A DNA stretch of 64,000 nt from Affinibrenneria salicis (GCF_008710095.1 NZ_VYKJ01000012.1:1-64000); one strand, 5' to 3'; positions 1 to 8,749 are shown, numbered from the stretch's first letter. Notes: a model not told the origin generated them from the letters alone. Made by a program: numbers and translations.

Positions 1-40
1 GTTTACGGGCCGTAAGTAATCCATAGATGCAAATGTCAGA

Positions 41-90
41 TCGTGATGCGCCTGTTAGGGCGCGGCTGGTAACAAAGCCTTACAGGCGCA
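41..90. repeat. REP-like inverted repeat
   Basis: Arms TGCGCCTGT (47-55) and ACAGGCGCA (82-90) are perfect reverse complements around a GC-rich centre. The shape resembles enterobacterial extragenic palindromes (REP/BIME). A hairpin with the same GCGCCTG core lies after the MFS gene at 43359-43392, so a genome-specific family is possible. Only two loosely related examples are visible, so the family assignment is inference. Confidence 0.3.
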
Positions 91-94
91 TATG

Positions 95-118
95 AAAAAC
101 CTCCGGCTATGCCGGAGG
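95..118 (-). terminator. Rho-independent terminator
   Basis: An 8-bp perfect stem (CCTCCGGC / GCCGGAGG, 100-107 and 111-118) with a 3-nt loop. Read on the minus strand it is followed by five T, so it is best oriented to stop leftward transcription, plausibly from the APC permease whose stop is at 382. On the plus strand the tail (ATATTTATT) is weaker but could also serve a gene left of the window. Confidence 0.55.
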
Positions 119-221
119 ATATTTATTGTATTCCGCTGTCGCGCCGTCGAGCGTCGAAAAAAAACGGGCGCGGTCCTGAAATACCCGCCTGCGGGCGTCT
201 GCGTCCGGCGGATATGGCGCT

Positions 222-368
222 CCTGCGCGCGAGGAAAAATCCAGCGGCCGCCCCATCAAAACTCATTGAACGCCGCGCCGCCTTGCGCGCGAAGGAAAAT
301 CCAGCGGTCACCCCATCAAAACTTAATGAACGCCGTGCCGCCCTGCGCGCGAGGACAAATCATGCGCA
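222..368. repeat. 60-bp imperfect tandem repeat, about 2.4 copies
   Basis: Two nearly identical 60-bp units (222-281, 282-341) and a partial third (from 342) lie between the permease stop and the terminator. Each unit contains GCGCGCGA, then CCCCATCAAAACT, then GAACGCCG. The period is a multiple of three, so open frames run through it, but nothing supports a gene. Positions 1-381 hold only this repeat, the REP-like element and the terminator. Confidence 0.6.
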
Positions 369-381
369 GGGCGGGGCGGCG

Positions 382-1707
382 TTACGAGGAGAGCACCAGT
401 TCCCTTTTGGTCAACCGGAACCACAGCATCCAGCCCAGGCCGATAGTCGACCACATAAGCCCGAGGATCATCGCGTCCTTATCCAGATTAATCCACATTC
501 CCCCCACGCAGAGCATTCCGGCCAGCGGCAGGATAAGGTTGATCAGGCGTTCTTTTCCGCTGGCGAGCCGTTTATTTTTAATGGCGAACAGCGCGATCAC
601 CGAAAAGTTAACGGCGGTAAACGCCACCAGCGCGCCAAAGCTGATTAGCGAAACGGCGGTATCCAGGCCAAAGAAAACGGCGCTCATGGAGATGCCGCCG
701 ATAAACAGTACGCAGTAAAGCGGGCTGCCCAGGCGCGGATGGACATAGCTGAAAAACGCGCCGGGGAAAATGCCGTCGCGCCCCATGATATGCAGCAGGC
801 GCGCGGCGCTGGCGTGAGACGCCAGTCCGGAGGCCAGCGTATTAATCAGGATGGCGACCAGAAAAACCGACTGAAAGAGGGCGCCGCCGACATACAGCAC
901 TATCTCCGGCATCGCTTCCGCGGGGTTTTTAAACGCCGCATTGGTGGGGAAATAGAGCTGGATAAACCATGAGGCGATAAAGAAGATGGCGCCGCCGACC
1001 AGCGCGGTCAGGAACACCGCGCGCGGGATGGTGCGGCGCGCGTCGTGCGTTTCATCGGACAGGGTCGTCACCGCGTCGAATCCCAGGAAGGAGAAGCATA
1101 GCACGGCGGCCCCGCCAATCAGCGAAACGATATTGCTCTCTCCGTTCAGCAGCGGCTTGAGCGTCCAGACGGCATCGCTGCCGGACTGATGGCTGACGCC
1201 TTGTATAACCAGCGCGACAAATACCACCATCAGCAGTACCGGCGCGCCGACGAATAAAAAGTTGAGATTGGCCAGCAGCTTAATATTGCGGCTGTTGATC
1301 CAGGTCACCAGCGCGCTGAACAGGACGATCCATAGCCAGGGCGGTAGCTGGGGAAACAGCGATCTCAGGTAGATGCCCGCCAGCAGCGCGTTGATCATCG
1401 GCAGCAGCATATAGTCCAGCAGCGAGGCCCAGCCGACCATAAAGCCGGCATGATTACCGCAGGTTTTACGGGTATAGGTATAGGCGGATCCGGCCTCCGG
1501 AAAGGTTCTTACCATGCGCCCATAGCTGAGCGCGGTCAGCAGTACCGCCACCAGCGCCAGCAGGTAGGCCAGCGGGACATGCCCATTAGTGATGCCGGAA
1601 ACGATGCCGAACGTATCGAATACGGTCATGGGGGTCATATAGGCCACCCCAATAATGACCACCTGCCATAAACCCAGCTTTTTGCCGGAAGTTGTTTCTT
1701 CAGCCAT
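382..1707 (-). CDS. APC-family amine/amino-acid permease (PuuP/PlaP-like)
   Basis: A predicted inner-membrane importer of about 441 aa with around 12 hydrophobic segments. The N-terminal stretch with GLWQVV, TPMTVFDTFGIVSG and DGHVP-like residues, and the internal FSFLGFDAVTTLS and LASGLASHA motifs, closely resemble the E. coli putrescine importers PuuP and PlaP. A polyamine or related amine is therefore the likely substrate; this rests on remembered family sequence, not on a search. The ATG at 1707 is chosen because GGAG stands just upstream; an upstream in-frame start at 1743 lacks such a site. It appears monocistronic, divergent from the LacI-type regulator, with a terminator at 95-118. 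Confidence 0.8.
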   Translation of the reverse strand: MAEETTSGKKLGLWQVVIIGVAYMTPMTVFDTFGIVSGITNGHVPLAYLLALVAVLLTALSYGRMVRTFPEAGSAYTYTRKTCGNHAGFMVGWASLLDYMLLPMINALLAGIYLRSLFPQLPPWLWIVLFSALVTWINSRNIKLLANLNFLFVGAPVLLMVVFVALVIQGVSHQSGSDAVWTLKPLLNGESNIVSLIGGAAVLCFSFLGFDAVTTLSDETHDARRTIPRAVFLTALVGGAIFFIASWFIQLYFPTNAAFKNPAEAMPEIVLYVGGALFQSVFLVAILINTLASGLASHASAARLLHIMGRDGIFPGAFFSYVHPRLGSPLYCVLFIGGISMSAVFFGLDTAVSLISFGALVAFTAVNFSVIALFAIKNKRLASGKERLINLILPLAGMLCVGGMWINLDKDAMILGLMWSTIGLGWMLWFRLTKRELVLSS

Positions 1708-2190
1708 ATTCTTGCTCCGTTCCATCTGAAAAATTGCGTCCATTACTGATTAAGCAATTAACGTGCCTTATGTCGTTTCGGTTCGGGGGTGCCGGAGGAT
1801 GAAGGTTTGAAAGACGGCCGGCCGGGAGAGGCTGTGGTGTGATTATTTATTGATTATATTGTATTTATTTTCGTCTGGCTGACGGGGTGTCTGTCTGTTC
1901 TGCCGCGGTCATCCTCTGCGGTCCGCCGCGCTGAGTCGGAATGCCTGCGGCAGACGGCAAAATAATCATAAAAATTATTAACCATATGTTCCGCTATTGT
2001 GCTGCGTGTGCGCCACGGTGAGGCGTGGTCTGAACGCCATCGGTGCGCGCGTGGTCACGTGGTCGACAGCTTATCCCGCCGGCTCGGCAGGTGGCCGCGC
2101 TCACTCTTCCGCGTCGTCGATTGTGGTAAGCTCAGCGCAGTTCGCCGGCGCGCCGGCGACCGTCTCTTACTGGTTGCACAGGGAAACAAC
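1708..2190. other. Intergenic region between permease and LacI-type regulator
   Basis: Open frames extend upstream of the regulator start but have no ribosome-binding site or recognisable protein. An AT-rich block at about 1840-1875 and another near 1960-1985 are candidate promoter DNA for the two divergent genes. A TTAA-N4-TTAA element lies at about 1750-1761. No clear operator or RNA was found. Confidence 0.4.
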
Positions 2191-3240
2191 ATGCCGAAAA
2201 AATACCCGATGACGCAGAAAGCGCTGGCCGCACGGCTGCAGGTCTCTGTTGCGACTATTTCCAACGCGTTTAACCGCCCCGATCAGTTGTCCGCGGCCTT
2301 GCGCGACCACATCCTGCGTGAAGCCGGGCGGCTCGGTTACCGCCACGGTCAAAGCGCGGGGCGAGCGCTGCGCACCGGCAAAACGGACACCATCGCGATT
2401 GTGTTGCCTGATCCGCTGGCGAACAGCCTGAGCGATGCGATCGCCATGCAACTGCTGCAGGGTATCGGACAAATTCTGGAAAGCCAGGGCTACCGCATGC
2501 TGCTTATCGCGGCCAATGCCGGCCAGCAGCAGAGTCTCTCCGGCGTCTCCGCCGACGGCTATATTATTTACGGCGAGCCCCAGCGGGCCGATATCCTGCC
2601 GACGCTGGTCAGCGAAGGGCGCCCCATCGTCACCGTGGATTTTCGCCGGGAAAATTTGCCCTGCGTATGTATCGATAATTATCGCGCCGCTTACGACGTG
2701 GTGAGCTACGCATTGGCGACGGGGAGGCATCCCGCCGCGCCGGTTATCGCCGCGCTGGGCCTGTTCCCCGCCAATAAACATGCCGCCGCCTGCCGCCTGG
2801 CCGAATTAAACGTCAACAATTTTTGTTCGCTGGCCGGAGAGCGGCTGCGCGGCTATGTCGACGCGATGGTCGACGCGGGGATCGGGACCGACGATATGAT
2901 TGTATGGAATTTCAACTCTCACGCAGGGCCGGAGATCGCGGCGCAGATGGGACAGCTGATTGACCGCTGCCGTCCCGATATGCTGATTTGCATGTCGGAT
3001 ATGCTGGCGCTGCACGCGCAGAGTCAGGCGGAGCAGCAGAAGATCAGCGTGCCGGGGCAGCTGGCGTTGATCGGTTTTGACGGCATCGAGGCCGGGCAAT
3101 TGAGAATGCCGTACCTCACTACCGTACGGCAGGATAGCGTACTGAAAGGCCGCTATGCGGCGCAGCGGGTGCTGGACGAGAACGCGCCCTCGTTCCGCCT
3201 GATCGGCACGTCTGTGATCTACGGGCAGAGCGCCGGATGA
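2191..3240 (+). CDS. LacI/GalR-family transcriptional regulator
   Basis: A 349-aa sugar-responsive repressor-type protein. Residues about 6-60 form the LacI helix-turn-helix and hinge (MTQKALAARL, VSVATISNAFNRP, GYRHGQSA). The remainder is a periplasmic-binding-protein-like effector domain with the usual IGFDGIE segment near the C-terminus. The ATG at 2191 is chosen because the HTH starts immediately after it and GGGAA precedes it; the frame stays open to 1999 but upstream residues do not belong to the family. It is convergent with the alpha-glucosidase gene, whose upstream DNA carries a LacI-type palindrome (5144-5157), so control of that gene is a reasonable inference. The inducer is unknown. 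Confidence 0.85.
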   Translation: MPKKYPMTQKALAARLQVSVATISNAFNRPDQLSAALRDHILREAGRLGYRHGQSAGRALRTGKTDTIAIVLPDPLANSLSDAIAMQLLQGIGQILESQGYRMLLIAANAGQQQSLSGVSADGYIIYGEPQRADILPTLVSEGRPIVTVDFRRENLPCVCIDNYRAAYDVVSYALATGRHPAAPVIAALGLFPANKHAAACRLAELNVNNFCSLAGERLRGYVDAMVDAGIGTDDMIVWNFNSHAGPEIAAQMGQLIDRCRPDMLICMSDMLALHAQSQAEQQKISVPGQLALIGFDGIEAGQLRMPYLTTVRQDSVLKGRYAAQRVLDENAPSFRLIGTSVIYGQSAG

Positions 3241-3285
3241 ACATCAGGCCCGGTCCCCGGAGCCTGATGCTGCTGACAACATCGT

Positions 3286-3315
3286 CGACAGGCCCGGCAT
3301 ACCCCGGGCCTGTCG
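3286..3315. terminator. Inverted repeat between convergent genes
   Basis: Perfect 12-bp arms (CGACAGGCCCGG / CCGGGCCTGTCG) with a 6-nt loop, in the 165-bp space between the convergent regulator and alpha-glucosidase genes. A second stem (CATCAGGC/GCCTGATG) lies at about 3242-3269. Neither has a T-run, so factor-independent termination is uncertain. Confidence 0.4.
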
Positions 3316-3405
3316 CAGCGAGGGGCGCTTCGGCGGCTGACGCCGCTACGGCCCTTCGCCGCGCCCTTCCGGTAACCAACGCTAGCATCAGCCCGGGCCA
3401 GATGC

Positions 3406-5049
3406 TTATACTTTCAGCCAGACCGCGCTGTCCGGCGCCAGACCGGCGCCCGGCGGCAGCTGACCGCTGGCGATGATCGGTTCGCCGGCGGGCAGCGCAA
3501 TCGTCGTCTGGCTCAGGTTGACCACTACCCGCAGCGCGCCGTTCCTGAACTGCAGTACGCCGTCCGCGCTCGGTTCCCAGACCAACCGGCCCTGACCGGG
3601 CTGGTAATCGCGGCGCGCCTTCAGCAATTGCCGATACAGTTCCAGCGTGGAGTCGGACGCGCCTTCCTGAACATCGGCGCTGTAGCGGGCAAAGCTGGCC
3701 GGCTGAGGCAGCCAGCTTTTGCCGGTCGGGCTGAAGCCGTAGCCGGGCGCATCATGCCGCCAGGGCAGCGGGATGCGGCAGCCGTCGCGGCCGATCGTCG
3801 CGCCGTCGGTGCGAAAGAAACTGGGATCCTGTCGGTAGCTATCTTCCAGCGTGGTGTGCTCCGGCAGGCCCAGCTCTTCCCCCTGGTAGATATAGGCGGA
3901 GCCGGGCAGGGCCTGCACCAGCAGAGCCGCCGCGCGCGCCCGGCGCAGCCCCAGCGCTTCATCCGGCTGCGGCGACTGCGCGTTAAGGCCGCTCAGGCGT
4001 TTGCCGTCCTGCGGCAGGCCATAGCGCGAGGCGTGTCTGACCACATCGTGATTCGACAGCACCCAGGTGCAGCTGCCGTCCACGACCGCGCAGGCCGCCA
4101 GCGAACTGTCGATCACGCTTTTCAGCCGATCGGCGCGCCAGCTGGCCAGCAAAAAGTCGAAGTTAAAGGCCTGCTGCATCTCGTCGGGGCGGATATAGTG
4201 CGCCAGATGCGATTGCGGATGTACCCACGCCTCGGCCACCATCATGCGCTGACCGGGGAATTCGCGCAGGATCTTGTTCCAGCTGCGGTAAATCTCATGC
4301 ACCCCTTCCTGGTCCCACATCGGGCCGACGTTGATGCCGCTCTGGCCGGCGTCTTCCTCCCGGGTATCCGGCAATCCGGCCGCCTTGACCATCCCGTGCG
4401 CCACGTCTACCCGGAAGCCGTCCACGCCGCGCTGCAGCCAGAAACGCAGTATCGCCTCGAACTCTTGCCGCACCAGCGGATTGTCCCAGTTTAAATCCGG
4501 CTGGCTGCTGTCGAACAGATGCAGATACCACTGGCGGTCGCCGGGCAGCCGCGACCAGGCGCCGCCGCCGAACACGCTCTTCCAGTTATTGGGCGGTTCG
4601 TCGCCGTCCGGGCCTTTTCCGTCTCTGAAGATATAACGTTCGCGCTCGGGGCTGCCGGGCGCGGCGCGCATCGCCGCCTGGAACCAGGGGTGGGCGCTGG
4701 ACGTATGGTTGGGCACCAGATCGATAATAATGCGCAGGCCGAGATCGTGCGCTTTCGTCAGCATGCGATCGAAATCGTCCAGCGTACCGAACAGCGGATC
4801 GACGTCACAATAGTCCGCCACATCATAACCGGCGTCTTTCTGCGGCGAACGATAGAAAGGCGACAGCCAGATCGCGTCAATCCCCAGGCGCGACAGCCAG
4901 GGCAGTTTATCGGTGATGCCCGGCAAATCGCCGGTGCCGTCGCCGTTCGCGTCGGCGAAAGAACGCGGATAAATCTGGTAGATAACGGCGCTTTTCCACC
5001 ACGGCTGTTCGGCCGGGTTGACGCGACTGGCGGAGGACGAATTTTTCAT
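3406..5049 (-). CDS. GH13 alpha-glucosidase (oligo-1,6-glucosidase-like)
   Basis: A 547-aa cytoplasmic-type glycoside hydrolase, with no signal peptide, expected to release glucose from alpha-linked oligosaccharides. The GH13 (beta/alpha)8 barrel motifs are clear: IYQIYPRSF near residue 25, DLVPNHTS near 110, nucleophile Asp215 in GFRVDVAH, acid/base Glu273 in VAEAW, and transition-state Asp335 in SNHDVVR. Length is normal for the family. The ATG at 5049 has AAGGAG six bases upstream; an in-frame TTG at 5055 is rejected. It stands alone on the minus strand downstream of a LacI-type palindrome. Bond preference (maltose, isomaltose or sucrose isomers) cannot be read from sequence. Confidence 0.88.
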   Translation of the reverse strand: MKNSSSASRVNPAEQPWWKSAVIYQIYPRSFADANGDGTGDLPGITDKLPWLSRLGIDAIWLSPFYRSPQKDAGYDVADYCDVDPLFGTLDDFDRMLTKAHDLGLRIIIDLVPNHTSSAHPWFQAAMRAAPGSPERERYIFRDGKGPDGDEPPNNWKSVFGGGAWSRLPGDRQWYLHLFDSSQPDLNWDNPLVRQEFEAILRFWLQRGVDGFRVDVAHGMVKAAGLPDTREEDAGQSGINVGPMWDQEGVHEIYRSWNKILREFPGQRMMVAEAWVHPQSHLAHYIRPDEMQQAFNFDFLLASWRADRLKSVIDSSLAACAVVDGSCTWVLSNHDVVRHASRYGLPQDGKRLSGLNAQSPQPDEALGLRRARAAALLVQALPGSAYIYQGEELGLPEHTTLEDSYRQDPSFFRTDGATIGRDGCRIPLPWRHDAPGYGFSPTGKSWLPQPASFARYSADVQEGASDSTLELYRQLLKARRDYQPGQGRLVWEPSADGVLQFRNGALRVVVNLSQTTIALPAGEPIIASGQLPPGAGLAPDSAVWLKV

Positions 5050-5143
5050 TTCCAACTCCTTGTAAATCAGTTGATTAACAGGTGCGGCTTATTTCATCGC
5101 GCTGACCGGGATAGCCATGCCGGCGCATGTTCGTTCTGTTTAA

Positions 5144-5157
5144 CTTAATCGATTAAG
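5144..5157. promoter_or_regulatory. Candidate LacI-family operator
   Basis: CTTAATCGATTAAG is a perfect 14-bp palindrome with the central CG typical of LacI/GalR operators, about 95 bp upstream of the alpha-glucosidase start. A degenerate second copy (CTTAAACGATTCGG) lies at 5291-5304. The likely binder is the convergent LacI-type protein at 2191-3240; this is inferred from position and motif type. Confidence 0.5.
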
Positions 5158-5347
5158 ACCGGGCGGTAAATCGTCGCCTCGCATGATCAGACCTGGGTTT
5201 TCAGCAGTCGTTGCGGTTAATATATTGATTTTTAATGTGTTTAATCTGTCTCGAGAAATGCTGGAATTGTGATGCGATTCGCAAATTAAACTTAAACGAT
5301 TCGGTTCCCTTGCCTGCGGCGCAAGGATTATCGCCAATTGTCTGCTT

Positions 5348-5363
5348 TGTCATAAAGCTGACA
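5348..5363 (+). promoter_or_regulatory. NifA upstream activator sequence for nifENX
   Basis: TGT-N10-ACA, the NifA binding consensus, lies 33 bp before the -24 element at 5397. That puts its centre near -67 from the predicted start, closer than the usual 80-150 bp. It is the only exact match seen in the 399-bp gap between the glucosidase and nifE (5050-5448). The rest of that gap is AT-rich, with the LacI-type palindromes. Confidence 0.65.
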
Positions 5364-5396
5364 GGATAATTTCTTTAAAAATCATAAGATAACAAA

Positions 5397-5412
5397 TGGC
5401 CTGCGATTTGCA
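5397..5412 (+). promoter_or_regulatory. Sigma54 (-24/-12) promoter of nifENX
   Basis: TGGC-N7-TTGCA gives the required GG-N10-GC spacing of a sigma54 promoter. Transcription would start near 5423, about 25 bp before the nifE ATG. With the upstream TGT-N10-ACA site this indicates NifA-dependent expression. Confidence 0.8.
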
Positions 5413-5448
5413 TCATCCCATCATAGCCAACTGACGGGTGAGGGTGAA

Positions 5449-6822
5449 ATGAAGGGGAATGAGATCCTGGCGCTACTCGACGAGCCAGCCTGTGAACATA
5501 ACCACAAGCAAAAGTCGGGCTGCAGCGCGCCAAAACCCGGCGCGACGGCGGGGGGCTGCGCTTTCGACGGGGCGCAGATCACGCTGCTGCCGCTGGCGGA
5601 CGTCGCCCACGTGGTGCACGGCCCGATCGGCTGCACCGGCAGTTCCTGGGATAATCGCGGCAGTCAAAGTTCCGGTCCGACGCTCAACCGGCTGGGCTTC
5701 ACCACCGATCTAAGCGAACAGGATGTGATTATGGGGCGCGGCGAACGGCGGCTGTTTCACGCCGTGCGTCATATTGTCGGCCGCTACCGGCCGGCGGCGG
5801 TGTTTATCTACAACACCTGCGTGCCGGCGATGGAGGGCGACGATATCGAATCGGTGTGCCGGGCGGCGTCGCAGGCCGTCGGCGTGCCGGTGATCGCCAT
5901 TGACGCGGCGGGCTTTTACGGCAGCAAGAATCTCGGCAACCGTATTGCCGGCGAGGTCATGGTCAACCGCGTGATCGGGGGACGGGAGCCGGCGCCGTGG
6001 CCGGACGATACGCCGTTTGCGCCGGAACACCGGCACAGCATCGGGCTGATCGGCGAGTTCAATATCGCCGGCGAGTTCTGGAATGTGCTGCCGCTGCTGG
6101 ATGAACTGGGCATTCGGGTGCTGGGCAGTCTGTCCGGCGATGCGCGCTTCGGCGAAATCCAGACCCTGCACCGGGCCGAAGTGAATATGCTGGTGTGTTC
6201 GCGGGCGTTGATTAACGTCGCCAGAATGCTGGAGCAGCGCTATCAAATTCCCTGGTGCGAAGGCAGTTTCTATGGCGTGCGGGCGATGTCGGAAACGCTG
6301 CGTTCGCTGACTGCGCTGTTGGGCGATGCGGATTTAACCCGCCGCGCCGCCGCGCTTATCGCGCGCGAAGAGGCGGAGACGGAGCGCGCGCTGGCGCCCT
6401 GGCGCGCGCGGCTGCAGGGACGCAAGGCGCTGCTGTATACCGGCGGCGTGAAGTCCTGGTCGGTGGTATCGGCGCTGCAGGATTTAGGTATGACGGTGGT
6501 GGCGACCGGCACGCGTAAATCCACCGGGCAAGATAAACAGCGCATCCGCGAACTGATGGGGGAAGAGGCGATGATGCTGGAAGAGGGCAACGCCCGTTCG
6601 CTGCTGGACGTGGCGTACCGTTTCGGCGCCGACATCATGATCGCCGGCGGGCGCAACAGGTACACCGCCTATAAGGCGCGGCTGCCGTTTCTGGACATCA
6701 ACCAGGAGAGGGAGCACGCGTTCGCCGGCTACCGCGGCATGACGACGCTGGCGCGGCAGCTGTGCCTGGCGCTGGAAAGTCCGATCTGGCGGCAGGCTCA
6801 TCAACGGGCCCCGTGGCGCTAA
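5449..6822 (+). CDS. nifE: NifE, FeMo-cofactor scaffold subunit
   Basis: NifE pairs with NifN as the cytoplasmic scaffold on which the NifB product is matured to the iron-molybdenum cofactor. The 457-aa length equals the Klebsiella protein. Conserved cysteines Cys37 (GGCAFDGA), Cys62 (HGPIGC) and Cys124 ([11 protein letters not shown]) occupy the positions that hold the bridging cluster in the NifD-like fold. The ATG at 5449 follows GAGGGTGAA. It is first in an operon with nifN (10-bp gap) and nifX. Normally nifHDKTY precedes nifE in Klebsiella-type clusters; here an alpha-glucosidase gene does, so the structural genes must lie elsewhere or be missing. Confidence 0.97.
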   Translation: MKGNEILALLDEPACEHNHKQKSGCSAPKPGATAGGCAFDGAQITLLPLADVAHVVHGPIGCTGSSWDNRGSQSSGPTLNRLGFTTDLSEQDVIMGRGERRLFHAVRHIVGRYRPAAVFIYNTCVPAMEGDDIESVCRAASQAVGVPVIAIDAAGFYGSKNLGNRIAGEVMVNRVIGGREPAPWPDDTPFAPEHRHSIGLIGEFNIAGEFWNVLPLLDELGIRVLGSLSGDARFGEIQTLHRAEVNMLVCSRALINVARMLEQRYQIPWCEGSFYGVRAMSETLRSLTALLGDADLTRRAAALIAREEAETERALAPWRARLQGRKALLYTGGVKSWSVVSALQDLGMTVVATGTRKSTGQDKQRIRELMGEEAMMLEEGNARSLLDVAYRFGADIMIAGGRNRYTAYKARLPFLDINQEREHAFAGYRGMTTLARQLCLALESPIWRQAHQRAPWR

Positions 6823-6832
6823 GGAGACGCGT

Positions 6833-8218
6833 ATGGCACAGGTGATTCGCAGTAAAAAACCGTTAGCCGCCAGGCCGATCAAAAGCGGTCAGCCGCTGGG
6901 CGCTATTCTGGCCAGCCAGGGGCTGGAGCAGTGTATTCCGCTGGTGCATGGCGCGCAGGGCTGTAGCGCGTTCGCCAGGGTGTTCTTTATCCAACATTTT
7001 CACGACCCGATCCCGCTGCAGTCCACGGCGATGGATCCGACCACCACCATCATGGGCGCGGACGACAACATCTTTACCGCGCTGTCGACGCTGTGTCAGC
7101 GCAATGCGCCAAAAGGCATCGTGCTGGTCAGCACCGGGCTGTCTGAAGCGCAGGGCAGCGATTTGGCGCGCGCGGTGCGTCAGTTTCGCGATGATTTCCC
7201 GCGCTTTAAGTCGGTCGCCGTGCTGACGGTCAATACGCCGGATTTTTACGGTTCGCTGGAAAATGGCTTCAGCGCGCTGGTGGAAAGCGTGATTGAACAG
7301 TGGGTGCCGGAAAAGCCGCCGCCGGGCATGCGCCACCGACGCGTCAATCTGCTGATGAGCCACCTGATGACGCCCGGCGACGTGGAGCTGATCCGCAGCT
7401 ACGTCGAGGCGTTCGGCCTGCAGCCGGTGATCCTGCCGGATCTGTCGCAGTCGCTGGACGGACATCTGGCGGAGGGCGACTTTCACGCCGTGAGTCAGGG
7501 CGGAACGGCATTGCGCACGATCGAACAGATGGGGCAGAGCCTGAGCACCATTACCCTCGGCGTTTCGCTCAACCGCGCCGCCAGCCTGCTGGCGATGCGC
7601 AGTCGCGGTCTGGCGCTGAACCTGCCGCATCTGATGACGATGGAGAACGTGGACGGCTTTATCCACCACCTGCAGCAGATTTCCGGCCGCGAGGTGCCGC
7701 ACTGGATCGAACGGCAGCGCGGACAACTGCAGGATGCGATGATTGATTGCCAGATGTGGCTGGAGGGCCAGACGATCGCGCTGGCGGCGGAGGGCGACCT
7801 GTTGACGGCGTGGTGCGATTTCGCGCGCAGTCAGGGCATGGCGCCAGGCCCGGTGGTGGCGCCGGTTAACCAGCAGGGGCTGGCCGCGCTGCCGGTGGAA
7901 CGGGTGACGATCGGCGATCTGGAGGATCTGAGCGATCTGCTGGAGGACGCGCCGGCCGGGATGCTGGTCGCCAATTCCCACGCCGTCGATCTGGCGCAGC
8001 GTCGCGGCATGGCGCTGATCCGCGCCGGCTTTCCGATTTTTGACCGCCTCGGCGAGTTCCGCCGCCAGCGCCAGGGCTATGCCGGCCTGCGCGACACGTT
8101 GTTTGAGCTGGCGAACCGCATGCGCGCCCGTCATCACCATCAGCCGGTTTACCATTCGCCGCTCAAGCAGCGGCCTGCCCCGTCCGGCAGCGAGGAGGCC
8201 GATCATGCAGCATGTTAG
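6833..8218 (+). CDS. nifN: NifN, FeMo-cofactor scaffold subunit
   Basis: The NifK-like partner of NifE in the NifEN scaffold complex (461 aa, full length). Cys44 in the HGAQGC motif is the conserved cluster ligand; the following STAMDPTTTIMG and STGLSEAQGSD segments are typical of NifN. AAGGAG precedes the ATG by six bases. The 3' end overlaps nifX by 14 bp, indicating translational coupling. There is no sign of the NifEN or NifNB fusions found in some lineages. Confidence 0.97.
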   Translation: MAQVIRSKKPLAARPIKSGQPLGAILASQGLEQCIPLVHGAQGCSAFARVFFIQHFHDPIPLQSTAMDPTTTIMGADDNIFTALSTLCQRNAPKGIVLVSTGLSEAQGSDLARAVRQFRDDFPRFKSVAVLTVNTPDFYGSLENGFSALVESVIEQWVPEKPPPGMRHRRVNLLMSHLMTPGDVELIRSYVEAFGLQPVILPDLSQSLDGHLAEGDFHAVSQGGTALRTIEQMGQSLSTITLGVSLNRAASLLAMRSRGLALNLPHLMTMENVDGFIHHLQQISGREVPHWIERQRGQLQDAMIDCQMWLEGQTIALAAEGDLLTAWCDFARSQGMAPGPVVAPVNQQGLAALPVERVTIGDLEDLSDLLEDAPAGMLVANSHAVDLAQRRGMALIRAGFPIFDRLGEFRRQRQGYAGLRDTLFELANRMRARHHHQPVYHSPLKQRPAPSGSEEADHAAC

Positions 8219-8675
8219 TCGCCGTCTCAGCGCCATCAGCAGCGCGCAGTGGTCGATGAAAGTGGCGTTCGCCAGTTCCGACTGTCACCACGTCGATCAG
8301 CATTTCGGCGCCGCGTCGCGCCTGCTGATCTATGGGGTGAAGCAGAACCAGGTCATGCTGCTGAAAGTAATCGATTTCAATGTGTTACACGGTCATCAGG
8401 CGGATAAGCTGGCTTGCCGCATCGCGGCGCTGGAGGATTGCGTGACGTTGTTCTGCGTGGCGATCGGCGATACCGTTTTCCGCCAGTTGTTGCAGGTCGG
8501 GGTGCGCGCGGTGCGCGTGCAGGCCGCTACGCCCATCGCGCGATTGCTGCAGCAAATTCAGCAACACTGGACGGCCAGCGAACAGCTCGTCCCGCGCCGC
8601 CGTCACCGCGATCCGCGCCGCTTCGAACGGCTGATGGCGGAGGAGCAGTGGCGCGAGGAGGACGACCGCCGCTGA
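8205..8675 (+). CDS. nifX: NifX, FeMo-cofactor/NifB-co carrier
   Basis: A small (156 aa) cytoplasmic protein that binds the NifB cofactor and transfers it to NifEN. The VAFASSDCHHVDQHFG segment is the NifX/NafY fold signature also seen at the C-terminus of NifB. The ATG at 8205 follows GAGGAGG and gives the Klebsiella length; the longer frame from 8040 lies inside nifN and is not the start. It is the last gene of nifENX, followed by a strong terminator at 8721-8749. Confidence 0.93.
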   Translation: MQHVSRRLSAISSAQWSMKVAFASSDCHHVDQHFGAASRLLIYGVKQNQVMLLKVIDFNVLHGHQADKLACRIAALEDCVTLFCVAIGDTVFRQLLQVGVRAVRVQAATPIARLLQQIQQHWTASEQLVPRRRHRDPRRFERLMAEEQWREEDDRR

Positions 8676-8694
8676 ACGCGACCTGCGCCGACAA

Positions 8695-8710
8695 TGTCGC
8701 CTCTATGACA
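8695..8710 (+). promoter_or_regulatory. NifA upstream activator sequence for nifUSVWZM
   Basis: TGT-N10-ACA match, centred about 118 bp before the predicted start of the promoter at 8795-8810, the classical distance for looping by NifA. It lies between the nifX stop and the nifENX terminator. Confidence 0.75.
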
Positions 8711-8720
8711 AAACTGACAT

Positions 8721-8749
8721 AAACCACGACATTGGTTGTGGTTTTTTTT
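8721..8749 (+). terminator. Rho-independent terminator of nifENX
   Basis: A 10-bp stem (AAACCACGAC / GTTGTGGTTT, one G-U pair) with loop ATTG, running into a tract of eight T. It separates nifENX from the nifU promoter. The flanking A and T tracts make it usable in both directions. Confidence 0.85.

Noticed and set aside
222..368. CRISPR array
   Set aside because: The units are adjacent 60-bp imperfect tandem copies without unique spacers.
8040..8204. A longer NifX reading from 8040
   Set aside because: The extra 55 codons lie inside nifN. A good ribosome-binding site stands before 8205 and that start gives the family length.
6863..8236. A 457-codon minus-strand frame opposite nifN
   Set aside because: Same reason: it mirrors nifN, has an Arg/His/Gln-rich composition and shows no family motif.
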